Shown here: piece by piece, positions 25,488 through 33,889 of the stretch | How the letters are laid out: every line of letters starts with the position of its first letter | How positions within the stretch are numbered: the first letter of the stretch is position 1 | DNA from: Fervidicoccaceae archaeon | GTDB taxonomy: Archaea > Thermoproteota > Thermoprotei_A > Sulfolobales > Fervidicoccaceae | Assembly: GCA_038734945.1 (NCBI GenBank) | Contig: JAVYOA010000009.1 | Span: 372,001-436,000, forward strand | Direction: 5' to 3' | DNA: 64,000 bases | Position numbers and translations under genes: made by a program | The notes under the pieces: generated by a model | The model's database searches: none | What the model was told of the DNA's origin: nothing | Seen by the model: only the letters and a program-made list of their open reading frames with translations

Positions 25488-26177
25488 ATGAATTTGAGTA
25501 AAAGAAATTTACGAATGATTTTTATAGCATCAATACTTATATTTACACTGTTCTATTTCCTCAGTGCTTCGAATGTGAACGCTCAGTCCTCTGCAAATTC
25601 ATCTCAATATATACTCATAGATTTCAATGGGTTTGGTATAGCATCTGTAAAGCAAACGATAAATGTAAATGATATTGAAATTGTTGAAGCTCTAGGAAAG
25701 CTTCTCTACATTAATGCAGTCTCTCCTTCAAATCTAACTTATTATGTTGAAAATAACACCATAGTTCTTGTTCCCCCTTCTGGATTCACTGGGACAGCTG
25801 AGATCGACTATGTCTCACAGCTTGCCTTTCCTTCTGGCAATGCATGGATATCCAACTTCACAGCCCTCACGAACTGCACGGTACTTCTTCCCATAGGAGC
25901 CATCCCACTCGATGTAAACCCCATCCCCAGCAACTTCTCAATAACAAACAACAACAGGTTAGCTTTAATGTTCCCTCCAGGCAATATCTCAATTAGTTAC
26001 ACTCTTGCCGCAGGTCAGACAACAACTAGTCCCCCAACTCAAACAACAACTCAAGCACAGACAAGCGGCGTCGGAATCTTCTCCCAATTCATCTATGCTC
26101 TTCTTTTCATAATAATTGCTCTTATCATAGCTATTGTGCTTTTGCTTAGGGGGCGATTTTTTCGCAGCAAAGGATAA
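25488..26177 (+). CDS. Secreted/membrane sensor domain protein with C-terminal membrane helix
   Basis: About 229 residues: a signal peptide (hydrophobic 8-28, then Ala-rich cleavage region), an extracellular beta-rich domain with at least six N-x-S/T sequons, a Thr/Gln/Pro linker near 180-195, a membrane helix at about 203-222 and a short basic R-G-R-F-F-R cytoplasmic end. In many archaea this arrangement continues into a cytoplasmic helix-turn-helix. Here such a domain exists but lies in the +1 frame, overlapping the end of this gene (26134-26409), so this frame may be the first part of one interrupted protein. The ligand is unknown. Confidence 0.65.
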   Translation: MNLSKRNLRMIFIASILIFTLFYFLSASNVNAQSSANSSQYILIDFNGFGIASVKQTINVNDIEIVEALGKLLYINAVSPSNLTYYVENNTIVLVPPSGFTGTAEIDYVSQLAFPSGNAWISNFTALTNCTVLLPIGAIPLDVNPIPSNFSITNNNRLALMFPPGNISISYTLAAGQTTTSPPTQTTTQAQTSGVGIFSQFIYALLFIIIALIIAIVLLLRGRFFRSKG

Positions 26178-26409
26178 GGAGGATACAGAGGAAAAAGAAG
26201 TAATAAAAGAGGAGTTCCTCGACGAGAGAGATAGAGCCATAATATCTCTATTGAGAGAGAGGGGGCTAATGACCCCAGGAGATCTGATAAAGGCAACTGG
26301 GATACCTAGATCGGCATTTTACAGAAGGATAAACAGGCTGAAGAAAGAGGGAATAATAGAGCAGATATCAATAGCTGGCAAGATATATTATCGTCTGAAG
26401 GAGAAATAG
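26134..26409 (+). CDS. Winged helix-turn-helix module in the +1 frame of the sensor gene
   Basis: The frame encodes a charged linker and a MarR/TrmB-like winged helix: E-R-D-R-A-I-I-S-L-L-R-E-R-G, then P-G-D-L-I-K-A-T-G-I-P-R-S-A-F-Y-R-R-I-N-R-L and a wing ending in Y-Y-R-L-K. The residues before the linker (M-C-F-C-L-G-G-D-F-F) are only the shifted reading of the sensor's membrane end. No credible start codon precedes the first helix of the domain, so independent translation looks unlikely. A one-base change in the T6 run at about 26157-26162 would join both frames into one membrane-anchored regulator. Natural frameshift, transcript slippage, a broken gene or a sequencing error are all possible. 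Confidence 0.6.
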   Translation: MCFCLGGDFFAAKDKEDTEEKEVIKEEFLDERDRAIISLLRERGLMTPGDLIKATGIPRSAFYRRINRLKKEGIIEQISIAGKIYYRLKEK

Positions 26410-26420
26410 CGTCCCGCCCT

Positions 26421-26439
26421 TGTTCCGAATATGTTCCGG
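26421..26439 (+). promoter_or_regulatory. Direct repeat TGTTCCGR, possible operator
   Basis: TGTTCCGA at 26421-26428 and TGTTCCGG at 26432-26439 repeat with an 11-base period, one helical turn, directly upstream of a TATA-like TTTATTAAAA at 26446-26455. This is the right place for an activator or repressor of the secreted-protein gene. The helix-turn-helix module encoded just upstream is the obvious candidate binder (inference). Confidence 0.4.
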
Positions 26440-26445
26440 AGTAGT

Positions 26446-26455
26446 TTATTAAAAA
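26446..26455 (+). promoter_or_regulatory. Candidate TATA box for the 527-aa secreted protein gene
   Basis: TTTATTAAAA is located 34-43 bases before the ATG at 26489, so the transcript would have only a short leader. Confidence 0.45.
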
Positions 26456-26488
26456 CAGTCTTATTTCAAGAATATTTGGTCGACGAAA

Positions 26489-28072
26489 ATGGTGGTCGAT
26501 AAAAGGTTCATGGTGAACCTGATGAATCCAGGAAAAATCATATACCCAGCAGGACTGCTATCTCTATTACTAGTAATATTAGTATCTCCTCTTTCCGGAA
26601 TTGCCTATGCTGCTTCAACTGCTACTTCAACAACAAGCCCAATAACAACTACTCAGAGCAGCTCTCAGGACACTGTTCAGCTCTCCATAGAAAGTATAAA
26701 CAATACATTTTCAATAATAATTTCCAAACTCAAGGAGCAGGGTTATAACACAACACAGCTGGAGCAGACAGTTTCACAGATGATTCAAGCAATACAGAGT
26801 GGAAACTATGCTCTAGGAAGATCATTGTTCATAAAGGCTGTTGACTATGTTTACAAGCTAGAGGCAGGGACCCTCATATATAATCAGACTGAGCTTATGC
26901 TCAGAGTTCAGCAGCAAATACAGAACAGAATTGCTGAACTGAATCAGAGCATTTCAAATATGACATTCCTATCATCCGAAGTTAGAACAAACCTAACTCA
27001 AATGTTGCAGCAAGCTTCACAACTTTTGCAAAGTGGAAACTATTCAGGAGCAGCCATGCTCATGGAGAGAGTAATGGTTCAGTTGAGGGAGATGAGCAAT
27101 GCTCTAAATAGAGAGAGAGTCATGACAATGCTGACAACCATGGCTATAGAGAGGGCGAATGAAATAAACAATTTGAGCGGAAGGCAGATCATTGATGAGA
27201 GAAAGCTCGAGCTGAACGAGAGTGAAATAACAAAGTTGGCATTAAAAGTCAGAGGGCTAGGGATGATCGAGAGAGAGGTAAAGGAATCATTTGCTAATAT
27301 GAACATATCCTGGGTGCTCAACACATCAGATGAGGATGTTTTCAAGCACCAGATGGGAGACGTGATGATAGGAAAGGCCAAGGAGCTACCAGAAATGTTC
27401 TTTGTGACATCTTCAGTTCTTCTCAGAACAGCTGAGGCGAGCCTCGAAAGGACAGGAAAAATGAACAAGGATATGCAGTCATATATACAAAGCCTGCAGG
27501 ACATGATTCAACAGGAGAAAGCAATTATTAATCAATCAATAAGCGCCGCAACTGGATTGATGGAAGGAAATGCCTCATCAATATCCATCATAAACCAGAG
27601 TATAACCCAGGCCCAGCAGCTCCTTAGCCAAGTCAATAACATGAAGGTTCCTCAGCAGCTTCAGAACGTGAAGGCTCTGATTGTAAATTCACTGCAGCAG
27701 CTCATTAGGGAGTTGACCTCACTGCAGAGAATATCAACTTCGCTGGAAATGCTTAGCAAGAATGTTCTGCTGAAGGGAATAGTACTGGAAATAAACGGCA
27801 ATAACCTAACAGTATTAGGGGTCATTTCTCCAGGCTCTCTAGTAATGGGAGGATATATGAACGGAATATACAATAAGCAAAGTATAGTAATGCTTCCTAC
27901 TAACTGGACGATAGTAGTGACAAATACAACAAAGATAAGTGGGGAGCTATCCACATATGCTCCAATAAAAGTGCAGGGAGTAATAGTTGACTCAGTAAAC
28001 CATGTAATCTATGCCAGCAAGATATTTACAATAAATAATACCCTAGCAGAAGAATCAGTCAATGAGGACTAA
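26489..28072 (+). CDS. Large secreted, helix-rich, sequon-rich protein of unknown function
   Basis: A 527-residue protein with a signal peptide (hydrophobic residues 17-40 ending A-Y-A-A-S), a Ser/Thr-rich stretch, then long amphipathic helices with Gln-rich coiled-coil character (about 60-210 and 335-430). A small beta-rich domain (about 432-520, G-I-V-L-E-I-N-G-N-N-L-T-V) follows and looks OB-like. Well over a dozen N-x-S/T sequons suggest heavy N-glycosylation. There is no C-terminal membrane helix. I recognise no family with certainty; it may form a surface or pseudoperiplasmic structure. It follows the membrane sensor and HTH module and may be their target. Confidence 0.6.
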   Translation: MVVDKRFMVNLMNPGKIIYPAGLLSLLLVILVSPLSGIAYAASTATSTTSPITTTQSSSQDTVQLSIESINNTFSIIISKLKEQGYNTTQLEQTVSQMIQAIQSGNYALGRSLFIKAVDYVYKLEAGTLIYNQTELMLRVQQQIQNRIAELNQSISNMTFLSSEVRTNLTQMLQQASQLLQSGNYSGAAMLMERVMVQLREMSNALNRERVMTMLTTMAIERANEINNLSGRQIIDERKLELNESEITKLALKVRGLGMIEREVKESFANMNISWVLNTSDEDVFKHQMGDVMIGKAKELPEMFFVTSSVLLRTAEASLERTGKMNKDMQSYIQSLQDMIQQEKAIINQSISAATGLMEGNASSISIINQSITQAQQLLSQVNNMKVPQQLQNVKALIVNSLQQLIRELTSLQRISTSLEMLSKNVLLKGIVLEINGNNLTVLGVISPGSLVMGGYMNGIYNKQSIVMLPTNWTIVVTNTTKISGELSTYAPIKVQGVIVDSVNHVIYASKIFTINNTLAEESVNED

Positions 28073-28137
28073 ACCAAGAACTCTATTTTTCTATTATAAT
28101 TTTAAAAATCTTTTTTACTTCTCTAATCAACTAGCAA

Positions 28138-28147
28138 TTTATATATG
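28138..28147 (+). promoter_or_regulatory. TATA box for pgk
   Basis: TTTATATATG lies about 40 bases upstream of the TTG start at 28186. GGTG at 28174-28177 is a Shine-Dalgarno match 8 bases before that start, so a short leader is expected. Confidence 0.5.
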
Positions 28148-28185
28148 AACATTCATTTCCAATACTTTTTACTGGTGTTATCCTA

Positions 28186-29430
28186 TTGCGCAGGCGAATC
28201 GCAATAGCAAAAGATCAGGATGTTTCTGGAAAGAAAGTTCTTCTCAGAGTCGATATAAATTGTCCAATATCAAGAGATGGAAAAATCCTCGACGACTATC
28301 GAATAAGAATACATTCGAGTACTGTTAGGAGGCTCATTGAGGAAAATGCAGCTGTCGTAATCCTTGCGCATCAAGGCAGACCAGGAATGGATGACTTCAT
28401 AGACCTTTCTCAGCATTCCACCATCATGAGCAGGATTGTTGGCACAGATATACAGTTTGTGGATGACATTATAGGTCCTGAAAGCATTTCCAGGATAAAA
28501 AAGCTCGAGCCAGGAGAAGCACTTATGCTGGATAACGTTAGATTTCTAGCTGAAGAAAGCATAGAGGCCTCAGGTGAATTTCACGCAAAGTCGTACTTAG
28601 TTAGAAAGCTTGCACCCCACTTCAACTTCTTCATCAACGATGCATTTGCTACAGCCCACAGAAAGCATGCCAGTATGGTCGGCTTTCCGTTTGTCCTTCC
28701 CTCGTTTGCTGGAGACATAATGGAAAAAGAGGTTCTGGCACTGAGCAGTATAAAAGATCCCTCGATTTCACCAAAAGTCTTTGTTCTAGGCGGAGCTAAA
28801 TTGTCTGATAGTATAAGAATACTCAAGAATATCCTAAGTAACAGCAAGGAGTCAATAGTTTTACTAACAGGTCTTATCTCTGAGCTTTTCTATCTATCCG
28901 CTGGAAAATATCTCGGCAAATCAAGCAAGGAAAAGCTCGAAAAAGCAGGTGCGCTTGCATTGATTGGCAATGTCAGGGAACTTTATCTAAAATACAGAGA
29001 CAGAATTTATCTTCCTGTTGACTATGTTCTGGAAGATGGAAGTATGATAAGCGTTGGCAGCAATAGGGCTGATGAAAAGCAGATCAAGGATATAGGGCCA
29101 GAAACTGTTAATTTCTATGAAGATATCATGCGGGAAGGAAAAATAATTGTCATAAGGGGTCCGGCAGGTGTCATAGAGGAAAAAGAATTTAGAAATGGAA
29201 CAATCAGTTTAATGAGAGCAGCTCTCAGAGGAAATGCGAAAGTAATAATAGGAGGAGGACATCTTAGCTCATTGCTGGATGATCTCCCAGAAGAGGAAAG
29301 AAGAAAAGCTCACAACAGCACCGGAGGAGGGGCTCTCCTTCTCTTTTTGGGAGGGGAAGACCTTCCAGCAATTGATGCCCTCTCCTATTCAGCTGAAAGA
29401 TTTAATTTGAGTGGAATTGAACTTCCCTAG
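28186..29430 (+). CDS. pgk: Phosphoglycerate kinase
   Basis: A 414-residue glycolytic/gluconeogenic enzyme that interconverts 1,3-bisphosphoglycerate and 3-phosphoglycerate with ADP/ATP. Family motifs are L-L-R-V-D-I-N-C-P near 21, L-A-H-Q-G-R-P-G near 60, the L-D-N-V-R-F-L segment near 114, I-N-D-A-F-A-T-A-H-R near 147 and the nucleotide-loop G-G-A-K near 202. A late G-G-G-H-L segment stands where G-G-G-x-S/T is usual. The start is TTG (M-R-R-R-I). No GAPDH gene is adjacent, although the two are often paired in crenarchaea; the universal stress protein gene follows by 16 bases. Confidence 0.93.
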   Translation: MRRRIAIAKDQDVSGKKVLLRVDINCPISRDGKILDDYRIRIHSSTVRRLIEENAAVVILAHQGRPGMDDFIDLSQHSTIMSRIVGTDIQFVDDIIGPESISRIKKLEPGEALMLDNVRFLAEESIEASGEFHAKSYLVRKLAPHFNFFINDAFATAHRKHASMVGFPFVLPSFAGDIMEKEVLALSSIKDPSISPKVFVLGGAKLSDSIRILKNILSNSKESIVLLTGLISELFYLSAGKYLGKSSKEKLEKAGALALIGNVRELYLKYRDRIYLPVDYVLEDGSMISVGSNRADEKQIKDIGPETVNFYEDIMREGKIIVIRGPAGVIEEKEFRNGTISLMRAALRGNAKVIIGGGHLSSLLDDLPEEERRKAHNSTGGGALLLFLGGEDLPAIDALSYSAERFNLSGIELP

Positions 29431-29446
29431 AGGAGGTAGAACAAAA

Positions 29447-29881
29447 ATGGGAAACATAGCAGAAAAATTCCAAGACAGAGCATTCCTGTTAAGCTACATG
29501 TTCAGAAAAATACTTGTTCCCTATGATGGTTCGGCAAATAGCGAAAAAGGACTGAGAGTGGCTTTGGAGCTTTCCCTCATTTTAGGCTCGAAAATAACCT
29601 TAGCTTATGCTTGCGAAGTAGGAAGATGTGACGAACAGCTATTAAAAAGAGCAATGCAGATAGCAGAAAGCAGGGGGGTTAAAATTGAAACAAAAATAAT
29701 AGAATATAATCCAGAGGAAAGCAGTGAAGCTTCGGAAATAGTTAAGGAAGTGAACAACAATTCATATGACCTTGTTGTTGTAGGTGTAAGAGGGAAAACA
29801 GAATATGAAGGAGTTGAAAAGGGATCTGTAGCAGCCAGCCTCTTCGTCAACACTAATATAAGCTATCTGTTCGTGAAGTAG
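29447..29881 (+). CDS. Universal stress protein (UspA family)
   Basis: About 144 residues. Starting at ATG 29447 places an AGAGGAGG ribosome-binding site about 10 bases upstream and leaves a 17-residue N-terminal extension before the family core M-F-R-K-I-L-V-P-Y-D-G-S. The ATP-binding G-x-x-G-x-x-x-x-G pattern is reduced (V-V-G-V-R-G-K then K-G-S-V-A), so nucleotide binding is uncertain. It is probably co-transcribed with pgk. Its TAG abuts the convergent stop of the next gene, forming the palindrome TAGCTA. Confidence 0.82.
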   Translation: MGNIAEKFQDRAFLLSYMFRKILVPYDGSANSEKGLRVALELSLILGSKITLAYACEVGRCDEQLLKRAMQIAESRGVKIETKIIEYNPEESSEASEIVKEVNNNSYDLVVVGVRGKTEYEGVEKGSVAASLFVNTNISYLFVK

Positions 29882-30355
29882 CTACTTCTTTCTCTGCATG
29901 CCTCCTAGCTCCGATTCTGCCTCGATCATTACAAGCTCTCCCTTGAGCTCGTCCAAAGCCTTTCTGATTTCCTCTATCTCGGCCTCATGAAATTGTGTCA
30001 TTGAAATTGCCTCTTTACCCATGCTTGTTGGCTTCAGTTTCTTAGATCTCCCCACTGTCTCTAGAAACTCAACATATAGCAGAGATATAACATCATCTTT
30101 TAAATTCTTGCTCACAACGGAGTTCCCAACTGCAAAGAACTTATAGCCAAAAGAAATTCCTTTTTCATTCAATTTATACATCAGAAAGTTCAATCCTTTT
30201 TCCGAAATTTCGCCAACCATATCGATTATCTTAAGTAGCTTCATCAATCTTTGGTTCTGCATTACCTGTTCTCTTGTTATTACCTGCTTCGTTTCAAATT
30301 TTACTTCCTTGCTCTTCTTTTCCTGTGTGCCGGACGCAGACATTTCTTTCCCCAA
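29882..30355 (-). CDS. Hypothetical protein, 157 aa, helix-rich
   Basis: Not recognised. The sequence begins with a charged, probably disordered 25 residues (lysine/glutamate rich), then T-R-E-Q-V-M-Q-N-Q-R-L-M-K-L-L-K-I-I and a region that could be a winged-helix fold (D-D-V-I-S-L-L-Y-V-E-F-L-E-T-V-G-R-S-K-K-L-K-P-T), ending in a coiled coil with E-I-E-E-I-R-K-A-L-D-E-L. A DNA- or RNA-associated role is possible but unsupported. The gene is complete and convergent with usp. Confidence 0.55.
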   Translation of the reverse strand: MGKEMSASGTQEKKSKEVKFETKQVITREQVMQNQRLMKLLKIIDMVGEISEKGLNFLMYKLNEKGISFGYKFFAVGNSVVSKNLKDDVISLLYVEFLETVGRSKKLKPTSMGKEAISMTQFHEAEIEEIRKALDELKGELVMIEAESELGGMQRKK

Positions 30356-30401
30356 TTAAACTTAAAACAACCCAATTATATAGCTTATCAATTGAAAAAA
30401 A

Positions 30402-31658
30402 TTAAGAGTTGAGAGTTACAGTTCCAGTGATTGGGTCAAAGGTTCCAACAACATTCCAAGTTACCTTCCCGCTATTATCTTTCTGGAGCTCAACGTAAGA
30501 GTATGCTCCATACTGCCTATCTCCGTTCTGATCAAATTTCAGCCATCCGCTCAATCCGAAATAGTGCTGGGCAAATAGAGGAAATGCCTTAGTCAGCACG
30601 CTTCCGCTTGTGGTTCCTGTTTGCACAACTGTGAGTGCTATGGCCCAAATTCCATCGTATAGAGCAAATGTCGCTCCACTTGGTCTGTTCCCGGTCAAAT
30701 TCTCATATCTGGCAATGAAGCTATCTTGAAGCTCGTTGTAAGGGACAGTATATGCTACATTTATATATCCAACTCCACTGTTTACGATATCTTGGCCAAT
30801 TACATCTCTAACCTGTACATCATTAACAGTTCCATCTGAACCATACCATCTGACGCTCATGAGGACTGGATAGTTCTTGGCTGCATTAAATATGGCAATG
30901 AAGTCTCCAGGAAAGCTCAGCGCTAGAACGGCAGTTGAAGTCCTATTTTGAGAGGAAGATATGAGATTTGCTAGATTTTGAACTTCAGCAGAATAATCTT
31001 TAGCATTGGGATCGTACCTAATTGAACCAATAATAGTTCCTCCAAGAGCAACGAAGTTCTGTCTTGTAGCATTGAATAGTCCATCTCCCCAATCATCTCC
31101 TCTATATATAATAGCAACATTTCTTATTCCCTGTAGCCACATAAGGCTGGCTATAGCTCTCGCTTGTCCTGTATCTGGTGTTTCCAATCTGAAAACATTG
31201 TCTGGAATTGCTAGCTGAGGAGCTGTGGAAGCATATGATATCACAATCATATCGTTTTGCCTTGAGAACTGCATTACAGCTGAAGTAGCAGAGCTTGTGT
31301 ATGTGAAGAGAATTTTTATTCCCCTAGCTGCCAGTGTCTGAGCAGCAGCCAGAGCCCCATCAGGCGTTGATTTATCATCCTCGAAGTACAGTTTTACCCT
31401 GTATTTGCTCCCTATCTGTGAAAGATAGGAATTTACATCGCTCTCTGCGAGCTGAGCAGCAGTTCTGTAGAGGGGACCATATCCCTGCAATGAGCCCGAG
31501 AGAGAGACTTCAACACCAATCGGTATTTCTATTGTAGTATTTGATGTTGTTGTACTTGTCGGCGAAGCAGTTTGATGTGAAAAAGCTGCATAACCTACTC
31601 CCAATCCAGCTACCAGACCTACTACGAGGAGTACTATTCCAAGTGTTATTCCCTTCAT
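30402..31658 (-). CDS. ABC transporter substrate-binding protein, branched-chain amino acid type (LivJ-like)
   Basis: About 418 residues: an N-terminal hydrophobic anchor/signal (residues 4-25), a Thr/Ser-rich linker (32-44), then a periplasmic-binding fold with I-G-V-E-V-S-L-S-G-S-L-Q-G-Y-G, T-L-A-A-R-G-I-K-I-L and the A-I-I-Y-R-G-D-D-W-G hinge. The linker and anchor are typical of archaeal lipid- or helix-anchored receptors. ATG 31658 is preferred over TTG 31664. It is divergent from the two permease genes across a 148-base spacer. The ligand may be an amino acid or amide; the sequence does not decide. Confidence 0.85.
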   Translation of the reverse strand: MKGITLGIVLLVVGLVAGLGVGYAAFSHQTASPTSTTTSNTTIEIPIGVEVSLSGSLQGYGPLYRTAAQLAESDVNSYLSQIGSKYRVKLYFEDDKSTPDGALAAAQTLAARGIKILFTYTSSATSAVMQFSRQNDMIVISYASTAPQLAIPDNVFRLETPDTGQARAIASLMWLQGIRNVAIIYRGDDWGDGLFNATRQNFVALGGTIIGSIRYDPNAKDYSAEVQNLANLISSSQNRTSTAVLALSFPGDFIAIFNAAKNYPVLMSVRWYGSDGTVNDVQVRDVIGQDIVNSGVGYINVAYTVPYNELQDSFIARYENLTGNRPSGATFALYDGIWAIALTVVQTGTTSGSVLTKAFPLFAQHYFGLSGWLKFDQNGDRQYGAYSYVELQKDNSGKVTWNVVGTFDPITGTVTLNS

Positions 31659-31806
31659 GATCAATCATTCCCCCACAGGATGAACAGTAGACAATATTGT
31701 TAACTTAACGGTTTAAAAATTTATCTAATTGGTTAAATTTATAAAACCCACAAGCTGATCCAGTGATTATGTCGTTACCTATCAAGGAAAAAAAGGGTAG
31801 TAGGGC

Positions 31807-32727
31807 ATGATACCAATCGATCTTCTTACAAATGCTCTGACATATAGCAACATGCTTGTCCTGATGTCTCTCGGTCTAACTTTCTCGTACATTACGCTTA
31901 AAGTTCCCAACTTTGCCCAGGGTGATTTCATAGCCATTGGAGCATACGTAGCATATACTTCATATATTTTTTGGAATGTAAATCCCTATTTGACAATTCC
32001 TTTGGCATTTCTCCTTTCAGGGGTCATTTCCCTTCTCCTCTTTTTATTTATATTCAGTCCGCTATCGAAAAGAGACTTCAAATTAACAGATCTAATAATA
32101 GCTTACTTCGCTGCTGAAATGATAATAAGAAGCGGTCTGCTCATCTATACAGATTACATGCAATCGACTACTGCCAAGTATTTTTCAAATGTACTCGTAC
32201 CAATGCAGCAAATAATGATAGGTTCGATTAGCGTTTCCTATCCACTGCTCATGTCCATTATTCTCACATTGACTATATTGATTACTTTCTCCTTAATTCT
32301 CAAGTTCACTAAATTGGGAGTATCACTCAGAGCTGTGATATCGAATCCCGAGCTGGCAAGAGCTTATGGAATAAATGTTGAAAAAGCATACGCTATTTCC
32401 TGGTTCCTCGCTGGAGGAATTACAGGAATGACTGGGCCAGTTATAATCACTTTCTTTCCAACAGATCCCAACATTGGCTGGACGTTTCTTATTAGGATAT
32501 TTGCAGCGAGCATAGTTGGAGGAATCGATAGTCTTCTTGGTGCTGTTATAGGAGGTTACTTCGTTGGCATGAGTGAGGTGCTAGGCATATATATATTGAG
32601 TCAGCCTCCTATTGGAATACAATCAGTTTACAGAGTTCTCATCCCTTTCACCATGATGATAATAACTCTCCTACTGATGCCAAGAGGAATCGTTTCAAAG
32701 CTTAGAATTCCCAAATTTTTGAGGTGA
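31807..32727 (+). CDS. Branched-chain amino acid-type ABC permease (LivH-like)
   Basis: A 306-residue inner-membrane permease with about eight hydrophobic helices. The family region G-D-F-I-A-I-G-A-Y near residue 39 and the cytoplasmic coupling loop S-N-P-E-L-A-R-A-Y-G-I-N near 181 are clear. It pairs with LivM (four-base overlap, GTGA-type) and the divergent receptor. No LivG/LivF ATPases are encoded in the window. Confidence 0.87.
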   Translation: MIPIDLLTNALTYSNMLVLMSLGLTFSYITLKVPNFAQGDFIAIGAYVAYTSYIFWNVNPYLTIPLAFLLSGVISLLLFLFIFSPLSKRDFKLTDLIIAYFAAEMIIRSGLLIYTDYMQSTTAKYFSNVLVPMQQIMIGSISVSYPLLMSIILTLTILITFSLILKFTKLGVSLRAVISNPELARAYGINVEKAYAISWFLAGGITGMTGPVIITFFPTDPNIGWTFLIRIFAASIVGGIDSLLGAVIGGYFVGMSEVLGIYILSQPPIGIQSVYRVLIPFTMMIITLLLMPRGIVSKLRIPKFLR

Positions 32728-33785
32728 GTACAATGGCATTTCTTGGCATTTCAGATCCTTTCAGGTTTCTGATCGATATAGGAAGCTTCTTTCTAATTTA
32801 TTCTATACTTAGCATAAGCATGAACCTGGACTATGGATTCGCTGGAATTCCGAATTTGGGGAAGGTCATGTTCTTCGCTATGGGGGCGATTGTAACAGGT
32901 TCGATCTCTCTTAGGCTTATATCGGCGATTTCCAACCTTCCCCTGACAGATTTTGTCACTCAGAACATCGAATATGCAATTCAAGCATCTGAGTGGCTCG
33001 GCGAGAGGCCCATAGAGTCAATACTGATATGTCTACTGCTCATCGGACTGTCAGCATTAGCTTCAGGGATTCTTGGCATTCTGGCTTCTCTTCCGGCAAT
33101 CAGATTGAAGGAGACATATCTTGCTATTACTCTTCTAGTGACAGGTGAGATTCTAAGGGTTATTGCCAGCTACTATCCACCGCTAATTGGAGGCACTGTG
33201 GGGACACATGTTCCAGACTTCTTCTCATGGTTAGGGGTAGGAAGGGCCCATGATATAGCAATTTTCATGTTCATGGGAGCATTCACGGTTCTAGCCTATC
33301 TAGTTAGCAGATTTTTTGCTATATCTCCCTTTGGCAGAATAATGAGAGCTCACAGGGAAAATGAGAGTGCCCTAAGTTCTCTTGGCAAGGATCCTTCCTA
33401 TGTTAGAAGGAGCACACTTTTCCTATCTTCAGCACTCGCCGGTATTGCTGGAAGTCTATATGCAATATATTCAGGAAATGTAAATGCAGGAGACTTCATT
33501 CCTGACAAAACGTTCATGCTGTCCCTAATTATAGTCATAGGTGGAATGGCCAACATAAATGGCCCTCTCGTTGGTAGCATCATATATGTGTTCATAGACA
33601 GATTAATAAGACAGGCAAAGTTTTTCATAAGCGTTCCATTCGATGTAAACTATCTATCTATAGGCCTTATGGGAGCAATCCTACTTATTTTCTTCTTTCT
33701 GAGGCCTAAGGGAATACTACCAGAGAAGCCAATTGTTTTCGAAAAAATGCCTGAGGGGCTGCGGAATAGAAGGAAAGAAAACTGA
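32724..33785 (+). CDS. Branched-chain amino acid-type ABC permease (LivM-like)
   Basis: A 353-residue permease with eight to nine membrane helices. L-D-Y-G-F-A-G-I-P-N-L-G-K near 34 and the coupling-loop region H-R-E-N-E-S-A-L-S-S-L-G near 211 match LivM. The start overlaps the LivH stop. The gene ends the operon; the following 100 bases hold no gene and are convergent with HPS, so the two ATPases must be encoded elsewhere or be shared. Confidence 0.87.
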   Translation: MSTMAFLGISDPFRFLIDIGSFFLIYSILSISMNLDYGFAGIPNLGKVMFFAMGAIVTGSISLRLISAISNLPLTDFVTQNIEYAIQASEWLGERPIESILICLLLIGLSALASGILGILASLPAIRLKETYLAITLLVTGEILRVIASYYPPLIGGTVGTHVPDFFSWLGVGRAHDIAIFMFMGAFTVLAYLVSRFFAISPFGRIMRAHRENESALSSLGKDPSYVRRSTLFLSSALAGIAGSLYAIYSGNVNAGDFIPDKTFMLSLIIVIGGMANINGPLVGSIIYVFIDRLIRQAKFFISVPFDVNYLSIGLMGAILLIFFFLRPKGILPEKPIVFEKMPEGLRNRRKEN

Positions 33786-33889
33786 ATATCCAATCTTATA
33801 AATAGCGTTTCTTCACTGCATAGCAGGAAGGTTACTTATAAAAAATCTCAAGCATAAAAGCTAATTTATTTGGTTTTCATATTAGGAAA

